A stretch of DNA of 64,000 nt, taken from Terrabacter sp. Root85. Its GTDB lineage: Bacteria; Actinomycetota; Actinomycetes; Actinomycetales; Dermatophilaceae. The DNA lies in NCBI RefSeq assembly GCF_001429185.1, contig NZ_LMIW01000001.1, positions 186,968 through 250,967 of the forward strand. Direction: 5' to 3'. Positions 50,831 through 59,192 of the stretch are shown here, one piece after another; within the stretch, counting starts at the first letter, position 1, and each line of letters opens with the position of its first letter. A model generated the notes under the pieces. The model was not told the origin of the DNA, ran no database searches, and saw nothing but the letters and a program-made list of their open reading frames with translations. Made by a program: the position numbers and the translations under genes.

Positions 50831-50870
50831 GAGAGGCCACGGCCCGGCACCAGCCGCGCCGTGGCCTCTC
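50831..50870 (+). terminator. Terminator after the aminotransferase/DUF5709 pair
   Basis: GAGAGGCCACGGC (50831-50843) and GCCGTGGCCTCTC (50858-50870) form a perfect 13-bp stem, 17 bp after the DUF5709 stop. Confidence 0.8.
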
Positions 50871-50906
50871 CGCGCCGCCCGGGGACCGGATGACACACTG
50901 ACCCGC

Positions 50907-51935
50907 ATGACGCGTGCGGTGCAGGACCTGCCCAAGGCGCACCTGCACCTGCACTTCACGGGCTCGATGCGCATCGACACGGTGCGAGACCTCGCCGCCC
51001 GGCACGGCATCCGCCTGCCCGACGCCCTCGTGACGGGCTGGCCGCCCCGACTCGCCCGAGCCACCGACGAGCGCGGCTGGTTCCGCTTCCAGCGCCTCTA
51101 CGACGCCGCCCGGTCCTGTGTGCGCGGGGAGGACGACATGCGCCGGATCGTGCGCGAGGCCGCGGCCGACGACGCGGCCGAGGGGTCACGCTGGCTCGAG
51201 ATCCAGGTCGACCCGACGTCGTACGCCCCCTTCGTCGGCGGGATCACGCCGGCGCTCGAGATCGTGCTCGACGAGGCACGGGCCGTGTCGGCCGCGGGGG
51301 ACATCGGGGTCGGCGTCGTCGTCGCGGCGAGCCGCATGCGCCACCCCCTCGAGGCCCGCACGCTCGCTCGCCTCGCCGCCCACCACGCGGGCGAGGAGGC
51401 CGGCGACGTCGTCGGCTTCGGCCTGTCCAACGACGAGCGACGCGGGGCCGTCGCCGACTTCGCGCCGGCCTTCGCCATCGCACGGCGGGCCGGTCTGGCT
51501 CTCGTGCCGCACGGCGGCGAGCTCCTCGGCGCCCAGTCCGTCATGGAGACGCTCGAGCACCTCGACCCGGACCGCATCGGGCACGGCGTGCGCAGCGTCG
51601 AGGACCCACAGGTGCTCGACGCCGTCGCCGAGGCCGGCGTGACCCTCGAGGTGTGCCCGGGCAGCAACGTCGCCCTCGGGGTCTACGCCGACGCGAGCGA
51701 CGTCCCGTTGCGCCGGATCGTCGAGGCCGGCATCCCCGTGGCGCTCGGCGCGGACGACCCGCTCCTCTTCGGGTCCCGCCTGGCCGCGCAGTACGCCGCG
51801 GCCCGAGAGCTCGGCTTCGACGACGACGGCCTCGCCGCGCTCGCCCGCGGCTCCCTCGAGGGCAGCCGGATGCCCGACCGCCTGCGCAAGGCCGCGCTCG
51901 CCGACGTGGACGCCTGGCTCGCCGGGCCTGCGTGA
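50907..51935 (+). CDS. Adenosine deaminase-like amidohydrolase
   Basis: A 342-residue member of the adenosine/AMP deaminase family. Zinc ligands are in KAHLHLHFTGSMR (His14, His16), and the later motifs read VPHGGE, IGHGVR, CPGSNV and LGADDPLLF. Classical adenosine deaminases read HLDGS, VHAGE, CPTSN and (G/N)TDDP at these places, so several pocket positions differ. The metal-binding histidines, catalytic Glu and Asp pair are kept, so it should be active; the substrate may be adenosine or a related purine. ATG at 50907. Confidence 0.78.
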   Translation: MTRAVQDLPKAHLHLHFTGSMRIDTVRDLAARHGIRLPDALVTGWPPRLARATDERGWFRFQRLYDAARSCVRGEDDMRRIVREAAADDAAEGSRWLEIQVDPTSYAPFVGGITPALEIVLDEARAVSAAGDIGVGVVVAASRMRHPLEARTLARLAAHHAGEEAGDVVGFGLSNDERRGAVADFAPAFAIARRAGLALVPHGGELLGAQSVMETLEHLDPDRIGHGVRSVEDPQVLDAVAEAGVTLEVCPGSNVALGVYADASDVPLRRIVEAGIPVALGADDPLLFGSRLAAQYAAARELGFDDDGLAALARGSLEGSRMPDRLRKAALADVDAWLAGPA

Positions 51936-52060
51936 CACCGACCACACGCAGGACCGGGTCGTAACCGGTCATAACGGGCCGCTCCCCACGGAGCCGGCCT
52001 CCTCGCCCATCCCCACCGGGTTTGCTCAGGATCGGTGCGCCCGGTCATGCTGGTCGGGAG

Positions 52061-52744
52061 ATGAAGACTTCTGCCCCCGCCACCACCCGCCCATCGACCG
52101 CCTCCGGCGCCCGTCTGCGACGACTCGCCGTGGTCGGTCTCGTCGCCCCCGTCGTCGCGCTCGCGGCGTGCAGCGGGGAGTCGCCCGTGACCGCCGACCC
52201 GACGGCCCGGGCCGGCACGACCCCGGCCGCGACGAGCACCTCGACGACGTCCACGACGACCGCAGCGCCCACCACGGCCGCGCCGACGACCGCCGCCCCG
52301 GTGAAGTACTCGACGCGCACCGTCAAGGCCGTCATCAAGGACCCCCAGCTCGGCCACACGATCACGGCCATGCGCGTCTCGCGCGGCCTGCCGTTCCCGA
52401 AGAACCAGCCCGTCGGGGCCGAGGCCTTCGAGATCGTCGGGGTCAAGGTCGAGTTCGCCGCCGGCTCGCGCTACTCGGCGTCGCTCGACCCGAAAATGCT
52501 GACGCTCATCGCGACGAACCCCAAGCAGAACGTCGCGCCCACGGCCGAGTTCGGCAAGGCGTACAAGGCCGACCCGCTGCTCACGACGAAACGCGACGAG
52601 CGCGACCGCGGGTGGGTCTTCTTCAAGGTCGACAAGGGAACGACGACCGCCCTGCGCCTGGCCTTCAACCGGCCGGCCTACGCCGTCAGCACGACGGACA
52701 AGAACATCCCGGCCAAGACCTTCTCCGTCGTCCTGACGAAGTAG
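52061..52744 (+). CDS. Lipoprotein with DUF4352-like domain
   Basis: A 227-residue protein with a lipobox (ALAAC, Cys37), a Thr/Ala linker (about residues 48-85) and a C-terminal beta-sandwich (about 90-227) resembling DUF4352 immunoglobulin-like domains: AEAFEIVGVKVEFAAGS, RGWVFFKVDKGTTTALRLAF. The ATG at 52061 directly follows GGGAG, an unusually tight ribosome site, so the true start may differ. Likely surface exposed, role unknown. Confidence 0.7.
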   Translation: MKTSAPATTRPSTASGARLRRLAVVGLVAPVVALAACSGESPVTADPTARAGTTPAATSTSTTSTTTAAPTTAAPTTAAPVKYSTRTVKAVIKDPQLGHTITAMRVSRGLPFPKNQPVGAEAFEIVGVKVEFAAGSRYSASLDPKMLTLIATNPKQNVAPTAEFGKAYKADPLLTTKRDERDRGWVFFKVDKGTTTALRLAFNRPAYAVSTTDKNIPAKTFSVVLTK

Positions 52745-52766
52745 TCACTGCACACGGTCTGACGCG

Positions 52767-52800
52767 AAAGGCTCCGGTTCCCAAGGGAACCGGAGCCTTT
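52767..52800. terminator. Strong bidirectional terminator between the lipoprotein and murB
   Basis: AAAGGCTCCGGTTCCC (52767-52782) and GGGAACCGGAGCCTTT (52785-52800) form a perfect 16-bp stem with an AA loop and A/T-rich ends in both directions, suited to both convergent genes. Confidence 0.92.
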
Positions 52801-52832
52801 GCCGTGTGATCGAGCGCTCGCCGGAACTGATC

Positions 52833-53906
52833 TCAGAGCTGGTCGCCGACGATGACCGGCTCGTTGACGAGCGTCACGCCGAAGGTGTCGCGCACCCCGT
52901 CGCGCACCTGCCGGGCGAGGGCGAGGACGTCGGCGGTCGTGGCACCGCCCCGGTTGGTCACGGCCAGGGTGTGCTTCGTGGACAGCGCCGCCGGCGCCGG
53001 CAGGCCGAAGCCCTTGCCGAAGCCGGCGTGGTCGATGAGCCACGCGGCGCTCGTCTTGACCCGGCCGTCGGGCTCGGGGAAGCGCGGCGGCGTCGGCCCC
53101 TCCCAACCGAGCCGCTCCCCCACGCGCTCGACGAGGTCGTCGAACTCGTGGCGGCTGAGGATCGGGTTGGTGAAGAACGACCCGCACGACCACGTGTCCG
53201 GGTCGGCGTCGTCGAGCACCATGCCGCGGGACCGGCGCTGCGCGAGGACGGCCTCACGGGCGTCCTGGAGGGGCACGCGCGTGCCGAGCTCGACCCCGAG
53301 ACCCTTCGCCAGGGCGGCATACGCCACCGGGCGGCTGAGGTCGGCGACCTCGAACTGGAACACCACGTCGAGCACGACGTAGCGCGAGTGCCCCTTGAAG
53401 CGCGAGTGGCGGTAGGTGAAGGCGCAGTCGGCGTTCATGAAGGTGCGCACGGCCTGCTCCTGCCGGTCCCACGTGCGCACCTGCGCGACCGTCTGCGACA
53501 CGTCCTGACCGTAGGCGCCGACGTTCTGGATGGGCGTGGCCCCCGTGAGACCGGGTATGCCGCTCAGTCCCTCGACGCCCGCCCATCCCTGCGCGACGGC
53601 ATGGGCCACGACGTCGTCCCACACCTCGCCGGCGGCCACCCGGACCACGGCGCCGCCGCAGTAGTCGGCGGACTCGGGCGTGATGCCCGACGTGGCGACG
53701 CGCACGACCGTGCCCTCGAAGCCGTCGTCGGAGACGAGGAGGTTGGAGCCGCCCGAGACGACGAGCAGCGGCTCGTCGGCGTCGTCGACCTCACGGACCG
53801 CGTCGACGAGCTCGTCGGTGGTCGTGGCCGTGACGACGCGCGCAGCCGGGCCACCGACCCGCATCGTCGTGAGGGTCGAGAGGGGGACGTCGTGTTGCTC
53901 CTGCAC
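52833..53906 (-). CDS. murB: UDP-N-acetylmuramate dehydrogenase
   Basis: A 357-residue FAD enzyme that reduces UDP-GlcNAc-enolpyruvate to UDP-MurNAc for peptidoglycan. FAD-binding GGSNLLVSDDGFEG and GIPGLTGATPIQNVGAYGQD blocks are clear, as are the catalytic Arg segment FTYRHSRFKG, the GSFFTNP Ser and the C-terminal VNEPVIV Glu. It is the longer type I form. GTG at 53906; 17 bp after the MaoC gene. Confidence 0.95.
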   Translation of the reverse strand: MQEQHDVPLSTLTTMRVGGPAARVVTATTTDELVDAVREVDDADEPLLVVSGGSNLLVSDDGFEGTVVRVATSGITPESADYCGGAVVRVAAGEVWDDVVAHAVAQGWAGVEGLSGIPGLTGATPIQNVGAYGQDVSQTVAQVRTWDRQEQAVRTFMNADCAFTYRHSRFKGHSRYVVLDVVFQFEVADLSRPVAYAALAKGLGVELGTRVPLQDAREAVLAQRRSRGMVLDDADPDTWSCGSFFTNPILSRHEFDDLVERVGERLGWEGPTPPRFPEPDGRVKTSAAWLIDHAGFGKGFGLPAPAALSTKHTLAVTNRGGATTADVLALARQVRDGVRDTFGVTLVNEPVIVGDQL

Positions 53907-53923
53907 GCGGTGGACCGGCCGGC

Positions 53924-54394
53924 TCAGTCGAGGACCGCGACGGCGAGCGCCCGGCCGAGGACCTTCTCGCCGGCCGCGGTGGCGGTCAGCTCGACGGTGA
54001 CCCGCTTCGTCTCGGGGTCGACGGACTTGACGACGCCCGAGACCTCGATGTCGGCGCCGGCGTCGTAGGGCACGACGACGGGGCGGGTGAAGCGCACGCC
54101 GTACTCGACCACGCGGCCGGCGTCGCCCACCCAGGCGGTGACGAGCGTGACCGCCGAGCCCATCGTGAACATGCCGTGGGCGATGACGTCGGGCAGCCCG
54201 ACCGCCTTGGCGAAGGGCTCGTCCCAGTGGATGCGGTTGCGGTCGAGGGAGGCGCCGGCGTACTGGACCAGGCGCGCCCGGTCGACGTGGACGGTCGTCG
54301 CGGGCAGCGCGTCACCGACGGAGACCTCGGAGAAGGACCGCACGGCCGCCGGCGTCGTGCTCGGAGTGCTCGGAGTGCTCGGAGTGGTGCTCAT
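53924..54394 (-). CDS. MaoC-family hydratase, HadB-like
   Basis: A 156-residue single hot-dog protein. The hydratase motif NRIHWDEPFAKAVGLPDVIA followed by HGMFTMG holds the catalytic Asp and His. In mycobacteria the matching subunit HadB is the catalytic part of the fatty acid (3R)-hydroxyacyl-ACP dehydratase. The ATG at 54394 overlaps the HadA-like stop (TGATG). The first residues contain a 9-bp tandem repeat (TPSTPSTPST). Confidence 0.85.
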   Translation of the reverse strand: MSTTPSTPSTPSTTPAAVRSFSEVSVGDALPATTVHVDRARLVQYAGASLDRNRIHWDEPFAKAVGLPDVIAHGMFTMGSAVTLVTAWVGDAGRVVEYGVRFTRPVVVPYDAGADIEVSGVVKSVDPETKRVTVELTATAAGEKVLGRALAVAVLD

Positions 54395-54840
54395 CACTCG
54401 CCCCCTCGGATGACGATGGTCGACGTGGCCGTGCAGACGGCCTCACCCGCCTCGGTGGCGAGCTCGGTGCGGGTCGTCACCATGGCGTGGCCGCCGGCCT
54501 CGCGCACGGTGTCGACGTGGAGCGTGCCGACGACGGCGTCGCCGGCCGTCAGGGGGCGGTGGTGGACGAAGCGCTGCTCGCCGTGCACGACGCGGGAGAA
54601 GTCGATGCCGGCCTCGGGGTCGCGGATCAGCTGGCCGTCGCACTGCTGGGCGATGAGGACCGCAAACGTCGGAGGCGCGATGACGTCGGCGTAGCCGCGA
54701 GCCCGGGCGACCTCGGCGTCGACGTGCACCCGATCGGCCGAGCCGACGGCCTCGGCGAACTCACGGATCTTGGCGGCACTGACCCGATAGGTCTCGGTGG
54801 GCGGGTAGACCCGGCCCTGGAAGTCTGAGTTCACCGGCAT
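54394..54840 (-). CDS. MaoC-like dehydratase partner, HadA-like (UPF0336 group)
   Basis: A 148-residue hot-dog protein starting MPVNSDFQGRVYPPTETYRV, with the IAPPTFAVLIAQQC and VVHGEQRFVHHRPLTAGD segments typical of the UPF0336 (HadA/HadC-type) non-catalytic subunit. It lies between rpmG and the HadB-like gene, the order I recall from mycobacteria. This organism need not make mycolic acids; the pair may serve another long-chain acyl substrate. Confidence 0.85.
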   Translation of the reverse strand: MPVNSDFQGRVYPPTETYRVSAAKIREFAEAVGSADRVHVDAEVARARGYADVIAPPTFAVLIAQQCDGQLIRDPEAGIDFSRVVHGEQRFVHHRPLTAGDAVVGTLHVDTVREAGGHAMVTTRTELATEAGEAVCTATSTIVIRGGE

Positions 54841-54903
54841 ACGGGCAGCCTATCGACCGCTGCCGACCGGCGCCCGCGCCACCCGGTGGGCGTCCGGGAA
54901 CGA

Positions 54904-54938
54904 CGACGCTCCCCCGGCCGATGGCCGAGGGAGCGTCG
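54904..54938 (-). terminator. rpmG terminator
   Basis: CGACGCTCCC (54904-54913) and GGGAGCGTCG (54929-54938) form a 10-bp stem with an inner CGGCC/GGCCG pairing, 14 bp after the rpmG stop. It separates the tRNA-rpmG unit from the HadA-like gene. Confidence 0.8.
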
Positions 54939-54952
54939 AGGAACGCGATGGT

Positions 54953-55123
54953 TCAGCGGGTCTCGCGGTGCTCCGTGTGCTTGCCGCACTTCGGGCAGAA
55001 CTTGTTCATGGCGAGACGGTCGGGGTTGTTCCGACGGTTCTTCTTGGTGATGTAGTTGCGGTCCTTGCAGTCCACACACGCCATCGTGATCTTCGGACGG
55101 ACGTCGCTGCTCTTGCTGGCCAC
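54953..55123 (-). CDS. rpmG: 50S ribosomal protein L33
   Basis: L33, 56 residues, from the GTG at 55123. All four zinc-binding cysteines are present (CVDC and CPKC), the zinc-containing form rather than the zinc-independent one. It ends [10 protein letters not shown]. It follows tRNA-Thr and tRNA-Met on the same strand. Confidence 0.95.
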   Translation of the reverse strand: MASKSSDVRPKITMACVDCKDRNYITKKNRRNNPDRLAMNKFCPKCGKHTEHRETR

Positions 55124-55293
55124 GGCAACCTGCTCTTTCGGGAACGTACTTTGGGTGTTCGGTCGTCTTGCGACGGGTGTCGCGCGGCGCGTCACGCGTT
55201 CCGGGCGGCATCCCGGGGTGACACGCAGGCGCGACGTCCAAGGCTACGCGACACCCCGATGATTCGAGAAATCGAACCGGGTGCGCGCGGAAG

Positions 55294-55370
55294 TGGTAGC
55301 GGGAGCGGGGCTCGATCCCGCGACCTCACGATTATGAGTCGTGCGCTCTAACCAGCTGAGCTACCCCGCC
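55294..55370 (-). tRNA. tRNA-Met (anticodon CAU), CCA encoded
   Basis: A cloverleaf of 74 nt plus encoded CCA: acceptor GGCGGGG/TCCCGCT (two G-U pairs), D arm GCTC/GAGC, anticodon arm CACGA-CTCATAA-TCGTG with CAT, T arm GCGGG-ATCGAGC-CCCGC. The paired first base and lack of three G-C pairs in the anticodon stem favour an elongator rather than the initiator. Confidence 0.94.
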
Positions 55371-55429
55371 ATGGGCTGTCGTCCCCCGGCCCGCCGCAGA
55401 AGCGACGAGGCCGGGAACCGACCGACCAG

Positions 55430-55502
55430 AGCCCCAATAGGGAATCGAACCCTAGACCTTTTCCTTACCATGGAAACGCTCTGCCGACTGAGCTATTGGG
55501 GC
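55430..55502 (-). tRNA. tRNA-Thr (anticodon GGU)
   Basis: A 73-nt cloverleaf: acceptor GCCCCAA/TTGGGGC, D arm GCTC/GAGC, anticodon arm TTTCC-ATGGTAA-GGAAA with GGT, T arm TAGGG-TTCGATT-CCCTA. It comes first in the tRNA-Thr, tRNA-Met, rpmG series. A weak TAGTCT -10-like site lies about 70 bp upstream. Confidence 0.95.
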
Positions 55503-55640
55503 GCGGCCGACACCGAGAAACGTTGCGAGAACGTCTTCAGGACGACCTGTTGTGCGACGGTGAGACTACACGGTCGGCGGCGCGGATACGAAATCGAGCA
55601 GATGACCGACGGCCGGCGTCCCAACTGGGAGGATCAGGGC

Positions 55641-57017
55641 ATGAGCGGTCTCATCGACGGCCAGCACGACCCGGGTCCGGCCACCGAACCGCCGGACCCA
55701 CCGGTCGGGTCCGGGGGCCCACCGCCCGGCACCGACGTCGGTGACGTGGACACCCGCCTGGTCGACGTGCAGGTGCGCTTCGACCGGCGCAGCGTATGGC
55801 GCGCGGGCTGGCTCGCGGTCGCCATCGTCGCGATCGCCGCGCTCGGCAAGTTCGTCATCGACGACGGCGGCTCGGTCATCTTCACCCTCATCATGGCCAT
55901 GCTCGCCTCGATCGCGATGGAGCCGGCCGTCGCACGGCTCTCGCGCCGGATGCGGCGCGGCATGGCGACCATGATCGTCATGCTCGGCGTGCTCGTCTTC
56001 TGCATCGTCTTCATGCTCGCCTTCGGCAACCTGCTGGCCGACCAGCTGGCCACCTTCGTCGCCTCGATCCCGTCGCTCGTGGAGAGTGCGACGACGTGGG
56101 CCAACGAGACCTTCGGCGTCGAGCTCAGCCCGGACAAGCTGCTGGCCCAGTTCACGAGCGAGGTCGGCGGCCTGAGCACCCTGGCCGGCAGCGTGGCCGG
56201 CGGCCTCATCGGTGCCGTCGCCGCCGTGCTCGGCGCCTTCTTCTCGTCGATCACCTTCTTCTTCTTCACCTTCTACTTCTCCGCCGACAGCCTGCGCCTG
56301 CGTCGCTGGGTCGCCCAGCTCGCCCCGCCGCGCCAGCAGGCGGTCATCGGGGTGGCCTGGGACCTCGCGGTGATCAAGACCGGCGGCTACGTGTCGGCCC
56401 GGCTCGTGCTCGCCGGGATCTGCGGCGGACTGTCGAGCCTGTTCATGCTCATCATCGGCATGGACTACTGGTTGGCCCTCGGCATCTGGACCGGCCTCGT
56501 GGCCCAGTTCGTGCCGACCATCGGGACCTACATCGCGATCGCGCTGCCGGTCTTCGTCGGCCTCGTCGGACCGGAGCCGTGGCAGGGGCTGGCGCTGCTC
56601 GGCTTCGCCCTCGTCTACCAGCAGATCGAGAACGTGACGATCGAGCCGCGCATCTCGGCCGACGCCGTCGACGTGCATCCCGCGGTGTCCTTCGCAGCCG
56701 TGATGTTCGGCGCGGCGCTCTTCGGCGTCTCGGGGGCCTTCGTGGCGGTGCCCGTGGCCGCGCTGATGCTCGCCCTCTTCGACATCTACTCGCGCAAGTA
56801 CGAGCTGCTCCCCCAGCTCGCCGCGCCGCAGCCCGGTGAGCGCCAGAAGGCCGACCACCAGCACGCGTCCTTCACGGCCCGCCTCCCGGTGCTGCCCGGA
56901 GCCCGGGCGAAGGCACCCGAGCCGCCGACGCCCGCGGCGGCGCCGGAGCCGACGGGTCTGCGCGCGACGCTGCGCCACTGGTTCTCCCGGCACGACACGT
57001 CCGGCCCGAAGACGTAG
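55641..57017 (+). CDS. AI-2E family transporter (permease-like membrane protein)
   Basis: A 458-residue protein of the AI-2E/PerM family with a Pro/Gly-rich cytoplasmic N-terminus, about eight membrane helices between residues 55 and 385, and the family segment GLVAQFVPTIGTYIAIALP near residue 290. The C-terminal tail is long and charged. Members are variously proposed as exporters; the AI-2 link is not general. GGGAGGA lies about 8 bp before the ATG at 55641. Confidence 0.85.
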   Translation: MSGLIDGQHDPGPATEPPDPPVGSGGPPPGTDVGDVDTRLVDVQVRFDRRSVWRAGWLAVAIVAIAALGKFVIDDGGSVIFTLIMAMLASIAMEPAVARLSRRMRRGMATMIVMLGVLVFCIVFMLAFGNLLADQLATFVASIPSLVESATTWANETFGVELSPDKLLAQFTSEVGGLSTLAGSVAGGLIGAVAAVLGAFFSSITFFFFTFYFSADSLRLRRWVAQLAPPRQQAVIGVAWDLAVIKTGGYVSARLVLAGICGGLSSLFMLIIGMDYWLALGIWTGLVAQFVPTIGTYIAIALPVFVGLVGPEPWQGLALLGFALVYQQIENVTIEPRISADAVDVHPAVSFAAVMFGAALFGVSGAFVAVPVAALMLALFDIYSRKYELLPQLAAPQPGERQKADHQHASFTARLPVLPGARAKAPEPPTPAAAPEPTGLRATLRHWFSRHDTSGPKT

Positions 57018-57044
57018 CCCGCACCCGATGCCCTGACGGCCGCG

Positions 57045-57941
57045 TCACTCCCCGTCGTGCGCGTCGTGGGCGTCCAGCGCCTGCTGGGCCGTCGCCTCCT
57101 CCTCCTCACGGCGACTGCGTATGCCGCCCGCCTCGTCGAGCTCACCCGTGACCTTCTCGAGCCGGGACCTCGCCGTCGCGAGCCGCCGCTCGAGGTCGGC
57201 GATGCCCTCCGTGACCTCCTCCTGGCGGGCCGTGAGGACCGCCACCTGTCGGTCGGCGGACCGCAGGTCGGCCCGTGCGGTCTCGAGTGCCGACTGGAGT
57301 CGGGCCCGCTCGGCGGCGCGCCGGCTGCGTCGTCGCTCCTCGAGGTCGACGGCGTCCCCTCCTCCCCCGCCGGGCAGGACCGAGAGCGACGGTCGGGCGC
57401 GGTCGGGCGCGGACGACCCGAGCTCCTCGGGGTCCGTGATGGCGACGACGTCGGCCACGTCGACCGAGCCGAATCCTGAGTAGCTGAGCGCCTTGACGAG
57501 CGCGCCCGTGAGGACCGAGGCCTCGGCGTCCTCGTCGGCGATGAGCGCGGTCAGCGTCTCGCGCACCTCCTGGGCCGCACCGGCGCCGAGCTTCTGGCCG
57601 TCCTCGGCCGCGACCTCGGCGATGCGGTCGGCCATGGCGTCGACGCGGGTGGCGCGCTCCCGGCCGAGCAGCCGCAGCTGGTCGGCGTCGAGGGTGCGCT
57701 GGGCCTCACGGAGCAGCTCGGCGAACGACCGGAGCTCCTCGAGCTCGTCCGCGTGCTCGCGCACGAAGTGGTTCACCGCCCACGCGGCGAGGGTCGGCTT
57801 GCGCAAGGCACCCACCGAGGCGGCGAGGTCCTTCTCGCCCGCTGACCTCGCCTGGGCCACCAGCTCGGAACGGAGCGGGGTGAAGCGAGCGGGCGGGGCG
57901 GCATACAGCTGCTCGACGGCGGCGCGCAGGTGCAGGATCAC
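57045..57941 (-). CDS. Hypothetical coiled-coil protein
   Basis: A 298-residue cytoplasmic protein starting MILHLRAAVEQLYAAPPARF (GTG at 57941, GGGAGGA 7 bp upstream). The first 170 residues look helical and globular (SVGALRKPTLAAWAVNHFVR). After a Gly/Pro linker the last 100 residues are a highly charged coiled coil (RRAAERARLQSALETARADL). It is convergent with the AI-2E gene (27 bp) and divergent from the MBL gene (59 bp). I cannot name a function. Confidence 0.7.
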   Translation of the reverse strand: MILHLRAAVEQLYAAPPARFTPLRSELVAQARSAGEKDLAASVGALRKPTLAAWAVNHFVREHADELEELRSFAELLREAQRTLDADQLRLLGRERATRVDAMADRIAEVAAEDGQKLGAGAAQEVRETLTALIADEDAEASVLTGALVKALSYSGFGSVDVADVVAITDPEELGSSAPDRARPSLSVLPGGGGGDAVDLEERRRSRRAAERARLQSALETARADLRSADRQVAVLTARQEEVTEGIADLERRLATARSRLEKVTGELDEAGGIRSRREEEEATAQQALDAHDAHDGE

Positions 57942-58000
57942 CTCTGCATCCTCCCGCAAACCCGCTGGTGCGGCCCGCGCGGGACGGGCAGGCTGGGGCC

Positions 58001-58822
58001 GTGATCTGGATCTGTGCGACGTGCGCCGTCGAGACCGATGACCTGCCCGAGCCTCCGGACGCGTGCGCCGTCTGCGAGGACGAGCGGCAGTGGGTGCCCG
58101 AGCAGGGGCAGCGCTGGACGACGGTGGACCGGCTGCGGGAGGCCGGGACGCGCATCCGCGTCGAGGCGGTCGAGGACGACCTCTGGGGGCTGCGCGCCGA
58201 GCCCGAGGTCGGCATCGGGCAGCAGACGATGGTCGTGCGCGTGCCCGAGGGGGTGCTCCTCTTCGACTGCGTCGGCTACATCGACGACGCCGCGGTCGAG
58301 CTCGTGCGATCGCTCGGGCCCGCGCTCGCGGTGGCCTCGAGCCATCCGCACATGTACGGCGTGCAGACGGAGTGGGCCCGGGCGCTGGGCGACGTCCCGG
58401 TGCTCGTGGCCGCGCCCGACGCCGAGTGGGTGCGCCGGCGAGACCCGCTCGTCGAGCTCTACGACGAGCAGCGGCAGGTCGCACCGGGTCTGACGCTGCA
58501 CCGCGTGGGCGGGCACTTCCGCGGTCAGGCCGTCGTCGAGTGGACGGCGGGCGCCGAAGGACGCGGGGTGCTGCTGGCAGGCGATGCCGTCTTCCCCAAC
58601 CCAGACCGTCGGTCGATGAGCTTCATGCGCAGCTATCCGAACCGGATCCCCTTGTCGGGCAACGTCGTCCAGCGCGTTGCCGGTCAGCTGGAGGCCCTGC
58701 ACTTCGACCGCCTCTACAACAACTTCGGCACCGCCGTGCCGTCAGGGGCCAAGGCCATGCTGCGACGGTCCGCCGACCGCCACGCGGCGTGGACGCGGGG
58801 GGACTTCGACCACCTGACGTGA
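58001..58822 (+). CDS. MBL-fold hydrolase-like protein with N-terminal zinc ribbon
   Basis: A 273-residue protein whose N-terminus has two CxxC pairs (CATC and CAVC, residues 5-25), a rubredoxin-like or zinc-ribbon unit. The rest follows the metallo-beta-lactamase pattern, but the usual HxHxDH reads SSHPHMYG, followed later by VGGHFRGQ and LLAGDAVF. Metal binding is therefore likely but with an altered first motif. GTG at 58001. It lies 97 bp upstream of the repeat-protein/JmjC pair and could be in one operon with them. Confidence 0.72.
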   Translation: MIWICATCAVETDDLPEPPDACAVCEDERQWVPEQGQRWTTVDRLREAGTRIRVEAVEDDLWGLRAEPEVGIGQQTMVVRVPEGVLLFDCVGYIDDAAVELVRSLGPALAVASSHPHMYGVQTEWARALGDVPVLVAAPDAEWVRRRDPLVELYDEQRQVAPGLTLHRVGGHFRGQAVVEWTAGAEGRGVLLAGDAVFPNPDRRSMSFMRSYPNRIPLSGNVVQRVAGQLEALHFDRLYNNFGTAVPSGAKAMLRRSADRHAAWTRGDFDHLT

Positions 58823-58919
58823 GGACGCGGCGCCAGGTCGTGCCCGCGACGCGTCCAGTGGGTAGGTGCACCTCGACGGCGTCGTCCGGCGCCGCGCCAC
58901 ACCCCGTGGAGGAGAAGCC

Positions 58920-59192
58920 ATGAGCGACAACCCGCTGGACCCCGTGAGCGACGACCCGACGACCGAAGGCCCCGCTGACGGCGGAGCCGACACGAGCAGC
59001 CACGACGGTGGTGCCGACGGTGGCGCCGACACCGAGGGCCCCGCTGACGGCGGAGCCGACACGAGCAGCCACGACGGTGGCGCCGACGGTGGCGCCGACA
59101 CCGAGGGCCCCGCTGACGGCGGAGCCGACACGAGCAGCCACGACGGTGGCGCCGACGGTGGGGCCGGAGCGGACCCGACCAGCTCGATCTGA
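58920..59192 (+). CDS. Short acidic repeat protein, candidate substrate of the adjacent JmjC oxygenase
   Basis: A 90-residue protein composed almost only of Asp, Gly, Ala, Ser, Thr and three His. Residues 16-84 are three copies of a 23-residue unit containing GPADGGADTSSHDGGADGG, with His at 28, 51 and 74 always in SSHDGG. There is no hydrophobic core, signal peptide or Cys. GGAGGAG precedes the ATG at 58920 and the stop overlaps the JmjC start (TGATG), which ties the two products together. Its nature as a modified peptide or a metal-binding tail is speculation. Confidence 0.72.
   Translation: MSDNPLDPVSDDPTTEGPADGGADTSSHDGGADGGADTEGPADGGADTSSHDGGADGGADTEGPADGGADTSSHDGGADGGAGADPTSSI
58968..59170. 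repeat. 69-bp tandem repeat, just under three copies
   Basis: Units begin at 58968, 59037 and 59106 with a period of 69 bp, in frame with the coding sequence. Copies are almost identical (for example GGTGGTGCC versus GGTGGCGCC), so copy number probably changes by recombination. Confidence 0.9.

Noticed and set aside
55297-55370. Initiator tRNA-Met as identity of the CAU tRNA
   Set aside because: The anticodon stem CACGA/TCGTG lacks the three consecutive G-C pairs expected of bacterial initiators.
58968-59170. Regular 69-bp repeats considered as a CRISPR array
   Set aside because: The units are tandem without unique spacers and are in frame in a coding sequence with a ribosome site and coupled downstream gene.
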